From positions 1 through 13,874 of the forward strand of contig JBGZEX010000030.1 in the NCBI GenBank assembly GCA_041846495.1: a stretch of 13,874 bases of DNA, read 5' to 3'. The notes under the pieces are model-generated. The model saw only the letters and a list, made by a program, of their open reading frames with translations, did not search any database and was not told where the DNA came from. A program made the position numbers and the translations under genes. Shown here piece by piece: positions 6,844 to 13,874 of the stretch; within the stretch, counting starts at the first letter, position 1; each line of letters begins with the position of its first letter. Origin of the DNA: JBGZEX01 sp041846495 (GTDB taxonomy: Bacteria; Bacteroidota; Bacteroidia; Bacteroidales; Marinifilaceae).

Positions 6844-7656
6844 ATGAGAAAATTATTTGCATTAATCGCCGTTTTTGGAATGCTTACGTTCGTAGCATTC
6901 GACACCTATGCTCAAACGGAGAACGAGGAAAGAACCGAAGTTACGGAAGAAGAGCAGAACGACGGTCCTATCGAGACTGAAGAGCAAATGGAGGCAGCAG
7001 ACGAAGCTATTCAAAGTACTTCTTTGCACGCAGCTATCAAAAAGAAATTCATCGAAGGAGGAGCCGGATTTATGGCTTGTGTCGTACTTTGCTTGATTTT
7101 CGGTTTGGCTGTAGCTATCGAAAGAGTGCTCTATTTGAATCTTTCGAGCATTAATACCAAAAAATTCATGAAAGAATTCGAAGAGATACTCGAAGAAGAG
7201 GGTATTGACGCCGCCAAAGAATTTTGCCGCAATACGAGAGGTCCTATCGCAAGTATATTCTTCCAAGGACTTTCCCGTTACGATCAAGGTATAGAAATGG
7301 TAGAAAAATCGGTTATTTCTTACGGTTCCGTTCAGATGGGACGTATGGAAAAAGGTCTCACATGGATTTCTCTTTTCATTGCCATTGCCCCCATGTTGGG
7401 ATTCTTGGGAACGGTTATCGGTATGATTCAGGCTTTCGACCAGATTCAAGCAGCCGGAGACATGAGCCCGTCATTGGTTGCCGGAGGTATTAAAACCGCT
7501 TTGATTACAACCGTGGGCGGATTGATCGTAGCTATGATTCTTCAGATTTTCTTTAACTATTGCGTAGATAAAATTGAAGGTATTGTTAACGAAATGGAAG
7601 ATTGTTCGGTTTCTCTTCTCGACATGTTAGTGAAAAAAAATCAAACTTCCCGTTAA
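6844..7656 (+). CDS. exbB: MotA/TolQ/ExbB family proton channel protein
   Basis: Inner-membrane proton-channel subunit that, with ExbD, powers TonB-dependent outer membrane transport. 270 residues. Residues 1-24 look like a signal peptide or extra membrane segment (MRKLFALIAVFGML...TYAQ), followed by a highly acidic stretch (25-57, rich in Glu). The conserved domain then has a membrane segment at about 74-98, a cytoplasmic region (100-170), and two long membrane helices: WISLFIAIAPMLGFLGTVIG (174-193) and GGIKTALITTVGGLIVAMIL (214-233). These two carry the Gly/Thr-rich faces typical of ExbB/TolQ. TolQ-like function cannot be excluded from sequence. The two exbD genes downstream and the absence of tolR/tolA/tolB favour an ExbB role. 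It begins a four-gene operon with short gaps. Confidence 0.9.
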   Translation: MRKLFALIAVFGMLTFVAFDTYAQTENEERTEVTEEEQNDGPIETEEQMEAADEAIQSTSLHAAIKKKFIEGGAGFMACVVLCLIFGLAVAIERVLYLNLSSINTKKFMKEFEEILEEEGIDAAKEFCRNTRGPIASIFFQGLSRYDQGIEMVEKSVISYGSVQMGRMEKGLTWISLFIAIAPMLGFLGTVIGMIQAFDQIQAAGDMSPSLVAGGIKTALITTVGGLIVAMILQIFFNYCVDKIEGIVNEMEDCSVSLLDMLVKKNQTSR

Positions 7657-7666
7657 TTAACCCGTC

Positions 7667-8104
7667 ATGAATAAAATTTTAAATATTGTATTAATCGTAT
7701 TTGCAGCCATAACCTTGATTATATTAGGGCTTTTCATTTGGGGAGGCGATATACCCAATGCAAAAGACTATACTCCGGTTTATACTGCAACTCTGTTGAA
7801 TTGGGCTGCGACATTGCTCTTCATAGCCGTGATTGTTGCCATCATATTCCCGATTATTCATTTGTTCACAAGACCCAAACAGGCTGCGAAATCCTTTATC
7901 GGGCTTTTAGGTCTCGGGGTCATCATACTGATAGCCTATGCGATGGCAGACGGAACTCCTTTGAATATTACCGGTTATAACGGACCCGATAATGTTCCCT
8001 CGAGATTAATACTTTCGGATACGCTCATATACACCATGTATATTTTCTGCGTGGGGACAGTGCTGACGATATTTGTAACCGAAATATTAAAGAAAGTCAG
8101 ATAA
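7667..8104 (+). CDS. Four-helix membrane protein within the exb operon
   Basis: 145 residues with four predicted membrane segments, at about 4-26, 43-66, 77-92 and 117-140. A conserved-looking loop (ADGTPLNITGYNGPDNVPSRLILSD, described here only by its positions 93-117) lies between the third and fourth helices, and a short basic tail ends the protein. No family with known function is recognised. Its place between exbB and exbD, 10 bases after one and 19 before the other, suggests an accessory part of the proton-channel complex. A similarly placed small membrane protein is, as far as I recall, usual in Bacteroidota exb clusters. This role is inference from context. Confidence 0.8.
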   Translation: MNKILNIVLIVFAAITLIILGLFIWGGDIPNAKDYTPVYTATLLNWAATLLFIAVIVAIIFPIIHLFTRPKQAAKSFIGLLGLGVIILIAYAMADGTPLNITGYNGPDNVPSRLILSDTLIYTMYIFCVGTVLTIFVTEILKKVR

Positions 8105-8123
8105 CTTAAAAAGGAAAACGAAT

Positions 8124-8690
8124 ATGGCAAAAAAAACTCCGGAAATCAATGCTACGTCTACGGCGGATATTGCATTCCTACTGCTCGTATTCTTCTTGGC
8201 TACGACGAGTATGAATGTGGATTCCGGGATATTTCGAAGATTGCCGCCCTATACCGACTCTCAGGAAGCCCCGAAAATCAATAAGAGAAATATTCTGAAA
8301 GTAATGATTACGAGGAATAATGAGTTGGGTATTAACGACAATCCGGCGGATATGCGCGATTTGAAAGAACGGACGATAGAATTTATTACAAATCCCAACA
8401 ACTCTCCGAATCTGCCGCAAAAAGCCGTAAAAAACATTCCCTTATTGGGAAATGTCGAAGTATCCAAAGGAATCGTTTCCCTGCAATGCGACCGGGGTAC
8501 GTCTTTCGAAACGTACATGGCCGTACAGGATGAACTTACCGCCGCATACCAGGAAGTAAGAGACAGAGAAGCTATGAAAAGATTCGGAAAAAAGTTCAAC
8601 CAACTCAAAGGAAAGGCTCAAGAAGCCATTAAAGATTTGATACCGTTGGCAATATCCGAAGCCGAACCTAAAAATATAGGAGGAAAATAA
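8124..8690 (+). CDS. exbD: ExbD/TolR family biopolymer transport protein (first copy)
   Basis: 188 residues. A short cytoplasmic N-terminus leads into a single membrane helix, TADIAFLLLVFFLATTSM, with the proton-carrying Asp at residue 15, the key residue of the family. The periplasmic domain then follows (LPPYTDSQEAPKINKRNILKV...), corresponding to the ExbD fold that binds TonB or peptidoglycan. It is longer than the usual 135-150 residues. The extra part (about 140-188) is helical and basic (RFGKKFNQLKGKAQEAIKDL) with an unknown role. An AAAAAGGAAAA purine stretch just before the ATG can act as ribosome binding site. The gene abuts the second exbD with no gap. Confidence 0.9.
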   Translation: MAKKTPEINATSTADIAFLLLVFFLATTSMNVDSGIFRRLPPYTDSQEAPKINKRNILKVMITRNNELGINDNPADMRDLKERTIEFITNPNNSPNLPQKAVKNIPLLGNVEVSKGIVSLQCDRGTSFETYMAVQDELTAAYQEVRDREAMKRFGKKFNQLKGKAQEAIKDLIPLAISEAEPKNIGGK

Positions 8691-9161
8691 ATGGCAAAAC
8701 TAAAAAAGAAAGGAAAGAGGGAGGTTCCTGCAATTTCCACGGCATCTTTGCCTGACATTGTATTTATGTTGCTGTTTTTCTTCATGGTAAGTACCACGAT
8801 GCGGGAAGTTTCCGTTATGGTAAAAAATGTTTTACCCATGGTAAAATCCGTACAGAAATTAGAAAAAAAAGCCTTGGTAAGCAATATATACGTAGGACAA
8901 CCTATGGAACAATATCAGGCCGCTTACGGCACGGAACCCCGGATTCAACTTAATGACAAATTCGCTACGGTAAACGATATCATCACTTTCGTAGCTACGG
9001 AAAGAGAAGAAAGGAAGGAGGCGGATAGAAATAATATTACCAATAACCTCAAGGTCCATTCCGAAACGGTTATGGGTATTGTAACCGATATCAAACAAGA
9101 ACTCCGAAAAGCCAATTCCCTTAAGTTGAATTACGGCGCTAAAAAGAAAGAAAGCAATTAA
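8691..9161 (+). CDS. exbD: ExbD/TolR family biopolymer transport protein (second copy)
   Basis: 156 residues. A lysine-rich N-terminus (MAKLKKKGKREVP) is followed by one membrane helix, LPDIVFMLLFFFMVSTTM, with the conserved Asp at residue 22. A periplasmic domain then has a VSNIYVGQP strand and a lysine-rich end. The ATG follows directly after the TAA of the first exbD. The ribosome binding site AGGAGG (8678-8683) lies inside the last codons of that gene, so translation is probably coupled. ExbD works as a dimer within the ExbB pentamer, and two divergent copies side by side suggest a heterodimer; this is inference. A strong terminator follows, closing the operon. Confidence 0.9.
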   Translation: MAKLKKKGKREVPAISTASLPDIVFMLLFFFMVSTTMREVSVMVKNVLPMVKSVQKLEKKALVSNIYVGQPMEQYQAAYGTEPRIQLNDKFATVNDIITFVATEREERKEADRNNITNNLKVHSETVMGIVTDIKQELRKANSLKLNYGAKKKESN

Positions 9162-9179
9162 AAATCCGCAAACAGATAA

Positions 9180-9209
9180 AAAAGAGGGAGAATTCGTTCT
9201 CCCTTTTTT
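9180..9209 (+). terminator. Rho-independent terminator of the exb operon
   Basis: GGGAGAA (9186-9192), a TTCG tetraloop, TTCTCCC (9197-9203) and six Ts (9204-9209). The A-rich 5' side extends the stem by pairing with the T run, so it could also work in reverse. It begins 18 bases after the last stop codon. Confidence 0.9.
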
Positions 9210-9219
9210 AAATTATTAC

Positions 9220-9227
9220 TATTTTTG
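9220..9227 (+). promoter_or_regulatory. -7 promoter element of the tRNA gene
   Basis: TATTTTTG matches TAnnTTTG exactly and ends 10 bases before the tRNA 5' end. The -33 position falls on the 3' side of the preceding terminator stem (TTCT, 9197-9200), a weak match. The promoter and terminator therefore nearly overlap. Confidence 0.55.
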
Positions 9228-9237
9228 CAAAACGAAA

Positions 9238-9309
9238 GGTCCCGTAGTTTAATGGATAAAATGAAAGATTCCGGTTCTTTTGATATGGGTTCGATTCCCG
9301 TCGGGATCA
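9238..9309 (+). tRNA. tRNA-Arg (anticodon CCG)
   Basis: 72 nt with a full cloverleaf. Acceptor stem GGTCCCG/CGGGATC; D arm GTTT/AAAT; anticodon stem AAAGA/TCTTT with loop TTCCGGT, giving anticodon CCG, which reads CGG; a 4-nt variable loop; T arm ATGGG-TTCGATT-CCCGT; and discriminator A at 9309. CCA is not encoded, so the 3' end must be added by the CCA enzyme. After it, 9310-9456 holds only a small ATAAGG/CCTTAT hairpin (9342-9358) and no recognised gene. Confidence 0.93.
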
Positions 9310-9456
9310 CAATATGATTCGTACCTGTCTTTTATTGCAAAATAAGGATTAGCCTTATGGTAATTGTCGATAATTCGAATAATCGCCTTTATAAATATTC
9401 ATACCCTTAAAAATGCGATTTTTCTCTCTCAAACATCCGGTATTATCCATAGTCGT

Positions 9457-11877
9457 ATGAAAAAAAAAATCAACTATATTTCGTGGACAATTATTAGCGG
9501 AAATATCTTGGTTATTCTTATAATATCCATTGCTTTCTCTTTGATTTTCAACAAAATTCTTAAAGTAGACCCTCGAAACGAAGAATATTCCGACATCCAT
9601 GCAAAAATGCAAATTCTCGGAAATACCATGATGAACTTATACGAAGCCGAAATTATAGGTTCCGCCCTCTTTCAAGAAAATCCCGAAAGCAGTTTTAAAA
9701 AATATCAAACGATAACGGAAAATATAACATCGAATATTTACGACCTGAAAAATATTACAACGGACTCCTCCCAAATAAACAAACTCGATTCCGTAATCGT
9801 TCTCCTTAAATACCGGCAGGAAGATCTCAAGGAGCTTAAAAAAAATTATAAAAAACTAAGCGATGAAATTTTTTACAGCAAGGTTATCGACTCCATAAAA
9901 TCCATGCCTCAAAAAGACAGCAATATTATTATCAATAAAAAAATAATAAGCGTAAATGACACGATAAAAATCAAACGTAAAAAAAAGATATGGGATTTAT
10001 TTTCAAAATCCAAACCGGATTCCATAACCCAGATCGTAAGGAGGGATTACGTTAAATCGGATACCATAAAAACCGGAGACGACAGGATGACCGTCGTGGA
10101 CGTCGTGGAATCCGTATGGCAAGACGTACAAAAAAAACGCCACCGTATATCCGGCCTCCTGCAGACCAAGGAAAGAAGATTTATCGAAGCCTCCAATAAC
10201 ATCACTTCCCAATTGAAAAGAATCATTCGCGAATACGGAGAAGAAGAGGTCCTCATAACACTTAAACGTATACGACAACACAACAAACTCATAAACAGCA
10301 CTGTAAATACCATCGGTTTCGTCGGAGGAATCTCTATCCTGATCATGGGACTCTCTTTATTCATCGTACTCAGGGATATCAACAAAAACAAACGCTACCG
10401 CAGAAAATTGGAAGCCGCCAATAAATACGGGCAACGCCTGCTCAAAACGAGAGAGGACCTCATATACAGTATCACCCACGATATAAAATCCCCATTGGCC
10501 TCCATCATCGGATACATCGAACTTATGCAAAATTCTCCCGCCCCTCCTTCAACGGACTATATAAAAAATATGAAGTATTCCGCAGAAGCCATAAGCGATC
10601 TTGTCCTGAAACTACAAAATTTCTCCCAAATAGAAAAAGGGAAAATCACAGTGGAGCGAATCGATTTCAATCCCTGCGAACTCCTCCGTAAAATAAAAGA
10701 AAGTTTTTTGCCCATAGCAGGAAAAAAGTCCATATCCTTAGAATCGGATATATCTCCCGACCTGGATACGCTGTTTTGCAGCGATCCGCTCATAATCACC
10801 CAAATCCTTTCGAATCTCGTATCGAATGCCATAAAATATACGCCTGTAAACGGAATGGTGAAAATAACGGCCGATGTCCGGAATTCCATTCTGAAAATAA
10901 GTGTAAGCGACAACGGACCCGGCCTCAACCCTGAGGAACAAAAAATCATATTCGAAGCCTTCTCCCGTTTGTCGGAACATGCAAACGAAGAAGGAACGGG
11001 AATCGGACTCACCATAACCCGTAAGTTGGTCCGGTTTATGGGAGGCGACATATACGTGAAAAGCAATAAAGGAGAGGGCAGCTGCTTTACCGTAAACCTG
11101 CCTTTATTCGCCCCGAAAAAACATCGCCCCGCCGAAATTCCGAACGAAGCTCCAAGGATAAAAGCCGGGAAGGTTTTGGTAGTGGACGACAGCAAATCTC
11201 AACTTCTTCTCACTACGGAAATTTTGAAAAATTTAGGAATAGAAACGAAATCCACATCCGAACCCGAAAAGGTAATCGAGATACTCGAAAAGGAGAATTT
11301 CGACGCCTTGATTACGGATATTCAAATGCCGGGAATCAACGGATATACATTGGTAAAACTCATACGCAATCTTCCTCCTCCCCTATGCCGTATACCCGTC
11401 ATCGCATTTTCCGCCCAAGGGGACCTCAACGATTATAAAGAAGCCGGTTTCTCCGCATTGATCGAAAAACCCTCCGGCATCGAAAAATTTGCAAAAGTTT
11501 TCAACACCGGAGTCATCCGCGAAAAAAACGAAACGCAGAAATCCGAATCTCTCTTCTCTCTAACCGGGATACGACAATTCACCGGAAACGATGACGAAAG
11601 CATAAACCTCATCCTCGATTCGTTCGTATCCGAAACAAAATCCGATATGGAGGAATTGGAGCGAAACTTCGAAGATGCGCATGCGGTATCCCGCATCGCA
11701 CATAAAATGTTGCCCATGTTCAGACAATTGAACGTCGCAGACTCCATCCCTCTTATCGAAACCTTAGAGCGACAGCGGGATATATCGAAAGCGGAAAGAA
11801 GAGAAATCGTCGATTCCTTAAAGAGGAATATCGATTTGCTCCTCGTCGCCGTGGAAGAGCATATATGCAAAAACTGA
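9457..11877 (+). CDS. Hybrid sensor histidine kinase with receiver and Hpt-like domains
   Basis: 806 residues from the ATG at 9457; an in-frame TTG at 9364 would add 31 residues that look non-functional. Order of parts: membrane helix at about 8-32; periplasmic sensor region of some 250 residues with no family I recognise, mostly helical and including a basic KIKRKKKIWDLF patch (about 171-182); second membrane helix at about 284-306; a short linker; HisKA with SITHDIKSP (phospho-His341); HATPase with SNLVSNAIKYT (Asn457), SDNGPG (Asp485) and GTGIGL (513-518); receiver with Asp577/Asp578, phospho-Asp621 (LITDIQMPG), Ser652 and Lys671; and a C-terminal helical Hpt-like domain (about 704-802) with IAHKMLPMF and likely His749. 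It can run an internal phosphorelay and pass phosphate to a separate regulator. The partner is most likely the sigma-54-type regulator encoded convergently just downstream. The signal sensed is unknown. Confidence 0.92.
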   Translation: MKKKINYISWTIISGNILVILIISIAFSLIFNKILKVDPRNEEYSDIHAKMQILGNTMMNLYEAEIIGSALFQENPESSFKKYQTITENITSNIYDLKNITTDSSQINKLDSVIVLLKYRQEDLKELKKNYKKLSDEIFYSKVIDSIKSMPQKDSNIIINKKIISVNDTIKIKRKKKIWDLFSKSKPDSITQIVRRDYVKSDTIKTGDDRMTVVDVVESVWQDVQKKRHRISGLLQTKERRFIEASNNITSQLKRIIREYGEEEVLITLKRIRQHNKLINSTVNTIGFVGGISILIMGLSLFIVLRDINKNKRYRRKLEAANKYGQRLLKTREDLIYSITHDIKSPLASIIGYIELMQNSPAPPSTDYIKNMKYSAEAISDLVLKLQNFSQIEKGKITVERIDFNPCELLRKIKESFLPIAGKKSISLESDISPDLDTLFCSDPLIITQILSNLVSNAIKYTPVNGMVKITADVRNSILKISVSDNGPGLNPEEQKIIFEAFSRLSEHANEEGTGIGLTITRKLVRFMGGDIYVKSNKGEGSCFTVNLPLFAPKKHRPAEIPNEAPRIKAGKVLVVDDSKSQLLLTTEILKNLGIETKSTSEPEKVIEILEKENFDALITDIQMPGINGYTLVKLIRNLPPPLCRIPVIAFSAQGDLNDYKEAGFSALIEKPSGIEKFAKVFNTGVIREKNETQKSESLFSLTGIRQFTGNDDESINLILDSFVSETKSDMEELERNFEDAHAVSRIAHKMLPMFRQLNVADSIPLIETLERQRDISKAERREIVDSLKRNIDLLLVAVEEHICKN

Positions 11878-11967
11878 ACCTCCGATCCTTGCAATAGGAT
11901 ACGAAATGCGGATTTCATCCGGAAATCGAAAATATCGGGCAAACGATAAAGCAAGGTAAATACCGTT

Positions 11968-13290
11968 TTATTCTATACCGTAAGACTTCAATTTATTGTA
12001 CAACGTCTTGCGGTCGATTTTCAACAATCTCGCAGCCTCGCTCTTATTATTGTTACATTTTTGCAGGGCCTCTTTAATCAAATCGATTTCATTCTTAAGG
12101 CGTTTTTCGGACAAATCCACCGCCTCCGTCTGCTGCTCGCATAATTCTTCCGGAATATCGGCAATCGATATAAACTTCCCCCGGCATAATAATGTAGCCC
12201 TCTTTATCACATTTCTCATTTCCCGAAGATTTCCCGGCCAGGGATATTTCCGGAATATCCGCATAACCTCGTCTTCAAATCCCGCAACCTCTTTTTCCAA
12301 CTCTTTATTCGAAATATCCAAAAAATGATTGGCAAAGACGGGAATATCCTCCTTTCTTTCCCGTACGGGAAGGGCATTCAAGGAAAACTCGTTTATACGA
12401 TGGTATAAATCCTCCCGGAAACTTCCTTCCGACACAGCCTTATGTAAATTCTCATTCGTAGCGGCAATAATGCGCACATCGAAAGGAATCTCTTTCGCCC
12501 CTCCTACCGGCCGTATCTTGCGCTCCTCCAATGCCCGCAGCAACTGCACCTGTATTTCGTAACTGAGATTCCCGATCTCATCGAAAAATATCGTTCCCCC
12601 CGAAGCCATCACGAAATAACCGGTTTTATCCCCTATGGCTCCGGTAAACGAACCCTTTATATGTCCGAAAAATTCGCTCGCCGCAATATCCTTGGGGATA
12701 GCCCCACAATCAACAGCTACGAAAGGCGCATTTCTCCTCTTGCTCAACTTATGTATCAGGCGGGCGATATATTCCTTACCGGAACCGCTCTCTCCGCATA
12801 TCAAAACACTCATATTGGTAGGAGCGACAAGGGATATATGCTCGTATAACTTCCGAGCCTCGCCACTCGTACCTTCGATATTATCGTCAATATTTACCTC
12901 TTGAACAAAAGCAGGCTTCTCGGAAGCGGTGGAAGCCTTGATGGCTTTTTCTATTTTCTCCAGCATATCTTCCGGAATAACCGGCTTCGATACGTAATCG
13001 AAGGCTCCTAACTTTATGGATAATACGGCAGTCCGTATATCGGCATAACCGGTCATTAAAATCACCGGCATTCTGAAAGATTTGGCCTTTGCCCTCTTAA
13101 GCAGATTGATCCCGTCCTCATCCGGCAAACGGATATCGGAAAGCATAATGTCGAAAGTACCCGTATCGAGCATATTTACGGCTTCCTTAAAACTATGGGT
13201 TTCCGATACCTCATATCCCCTTTTTGTAAGCCATGTCTTCAATATCAAACAAAAAGTAACATCATCGTCAACCAATAAAACCTTATGCAT
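11968..13290 (-). CDS. Sigma-54-dependent NtrC-type response regulator
   Basis: 440 residues from the ATG at 13290; a TTG two codons upstream (13296) is a less likely start. The receiver domain (about 1-118) has Asp8/Asp9, phospho-Asp52 in LSDIRLP, Thr80 in LMTGYAD and Lys102. The AAA+ sigma-54 activation domain (about 137-370) has Walker A GESGSGKE (166-173), the sigma-54 contact loop as GSFTGA (213-218; the usual form is GAFTGA), Walker B GGTIFFDEIGNL and FREDLYHRIN with the arginine finger region. A Fis-type helix-turn-helix ends the protein (NKSEAARLLKIDRKTLYNKL). When phosphorylated it should oligomerise and activate promoters of the -24/-12 type. I found no such promoter in the window, so the targets are elsewhere. 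It lies tail-to-tail with the hybrid kinase, 90 bases apart, with no convincing terminator between them. Confidence 0.95.
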   Translation of the reverse strand: MHKVLLVDDDVTFCLILKTWLTKRGYEVSETHSFKEAVNMLDTGTFDIMLSDIRLPDEDGINLLKRAKAKSFRMPVILMTGYADIRTAVLSIKLGAFDYVSKPVIPEDMLEKIEKAIKASTASEKPAFVQEVNIDDNIEGTSGEARKLYEHISLVAPTNMSVLICGESGSGKEYIARLIHKLSKRRNAPFVAVDCGAIPKDIAASEFFGHIKGSFTGAIGDKTGYFVMASGGTIFFDEIGNLSYEIQVQLLRALEERKIRPVGGAKEIPFDVRIIAATNENLHKAVSEGSFREDLYHRINEFSLNALPVRERKEDIPVFANHFLDISNKELEKEVAGFEDEVMRIFRKYPWPGNLREMRNVIKRATLLCRGKFISIADIPEELCEQQTEAVDLSEKRLKNEIDLIKEALQKCNNNKSEAARLLKIDRKTLYNKLKSYGIE

Positions 13291-13390
13291 ATCCAAAATT
13301 TATAATGCGAAAATAATCATTTAATCAGAATTTCACAACAATTGTCGAAATAAGCCCGAATCGTTGCATATCCTCTCCCGGAACGATTGA

Positions 13391-13461
13391 CAGTCCGAAC
13401 TCCTTTCCGACTGCAAGTTCAAAACCATAAAACGATGCCTCGCGAAAAGGCGAGTATTTTT
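13391..13461 (+). promoter_or_regulatory. Possible structured leader upstream of the EamA transporter gene
   Basis: CAGTC (13391-13395) pairs with GACTG (13409-13413), while GAAC in that loop (13397-13400) can pair with GTTC downstream (13417-13420), a small pseudoknot arrangement. A CTCGC/GCGAG hairpin (13439-13454) followed by TATTTTT resembles a short terminator. A -7-like TAATTTCG (13485-13492) lies further down, which would place the transcript start after these structures. No known riboswitch class is recognised. Confidence 0.2.
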
Positions 13462-13512
13462 CAATAACAATTAAAAATTATCATTAATTTCGCGGAGAGA
13501 AATACATTGAAG

Positions 13513-13874
13513 ATGGTACATAAACCGCGAATAGCATTATTATTGGGAATAATCTGCATATCGATTTTTCCGGTAATCATCCGGTTGCAATTGAGTTCCG
13601 GACTTATATCCGCATTCTACCGTATGGCCATTGCCGCCGCAATATTGTTTCCCTATGTCGTTTTTACGAATAAAATGAGATTCTCTTCCCCCCGGATGAT
13701 ATTTCCCTCCGTTTTATGCGGCATAATCTTTGCATCCGATATCGCGGTTTGGAATATATCCATTCAGGAATCCACGGCGACACAAGCCACTTTGCTCACC
13801 AACCTCTCTCCCGTATGGGTAGGCATAATATCCTTCCTTTTCCTGAAAAACAAACCCCGCCCCTCCTTTTGGAC
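13513..13874 (+). CDS. EamA-family (DMT) transporter, 3'-truncated by the window edge
   Basis: About 120 residues are visible from the ATG at 13513 against some 290-300 for the family, which are inner-membrane metabolite exporters or importers with ten helices in two repeats. The first repeat is seen: helix 1 (IALLLGIICISIFPVIIRL), then SSGLISAFYRMAIAAAILFP, a short basic loop, IFPSVLCGIIFASDIAVWNI, and the conserved region STATQATLLTNLSPVWVGII, which matches the motif at helices 3-4 of EamA proteins. The substrate cannot be told. It is transcribed away from the response regulator gene, with 222 bases between the two starts. Confidence 0.85.
   Translation, partial: MVHKPRIALLLGIICISIFPVIIRLQLSSGLISAFYRMAIAAAILFPYVVFTNKMRFSSPRMIFPSVLCGIIFASDIAVWNISIQESTATQATLLTNLSPVWVGIISFLFLKNKPRPSFW

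Noticed and set aside
9342..9358. ATAAGG/CCTTAT hairpin after the tRNA as a terminator
   Set aside because: The stem is only 6 bp of mostly A/T and is not followed by a T run.
10557..11195. 212-codon leftward frame within the kinase gene
   Set aside because: It lies opposite the HisKA/HATPase domains, which are unmistakable on the other strand.
11878..11967. Shared terminator between the convergent kinase and regulator genes
   Set aside because: Only short or widely spaced inverted repeats (CGGAT/ATCCG, CCTTGC/GCAAGG) are present, without T tracts.
1..13874. CRISPR array, toxin-antitoxin pair or phage defence genes
   Set aside because: No regular spaced repeats and no protein with matching motifs were seen on either strand.

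Overview
The window is ordinary chromosomal DNA from a member of the Bacteroidota, most likely a gut Bacteroidales species. Evidence for this: promoter-like elements of the Bacteroides type (TAnnTTTG at -7, one with TTTG 19 bp upstream), few strong ribosome binding sites, an ExbB/membrane protein/ExbD/ExbD cluster of the Bacteroidota type, and a hybrid histidine kinase beside an NtrC-type regulator. I cannot name the genus.

Layout. Positions 1-1211 hold the 3' part of an NADP-type glutamate dehydrogenase gene, closed by a hairpin terminator. A small lipoprotein gene follows (1445-2047) that reads as a pseudogene: its signal peptide, body and C-terminus lie in different frames. A strong hairpin (2250-2290) probably ended both this gene and the convergent outer membrane protein gene. 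A complete insertion sequence (2303-3727, IS5/IS1182-like, one transposase) has since landed between that hairpin and the outer membrane gene. Its 4-bp target duplication TTAA supplies the stop codon of the outer membrane gene (complement 3728-4417), which therefore stays intact. After a 485-base non-coding stretch come tatD and a type I asparaginase as a two-gene operon, then the exbB - 4-TM protein - exbD - exbD operon with a textbook terminator, then tRNA-Arg(CCG).

The last third is a signalling pair in convergent orientation. One gene is a membrane-anchored hybrid histidine kinase with HisKA, HATPase, receiver and Hpt-like domains. The other is a sigma-54-dependent response regulator. Together they can form a His-Asp-His-Asp phosphorelay. 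The window ends in a truncated EamA-family transporter gene, preceded by a leader with possible RNA structure.

I found no clear case of a wholly new system. The most interesting part is the insertion sequence. Its own promoter sits in the loop of a hairpin that would hide the transposase start on read-through transcripts, and a perfect 36-nt palindrome lies inside the end of the transposase gene. Its transposase has Asn where the first catalytic Asp is expected.
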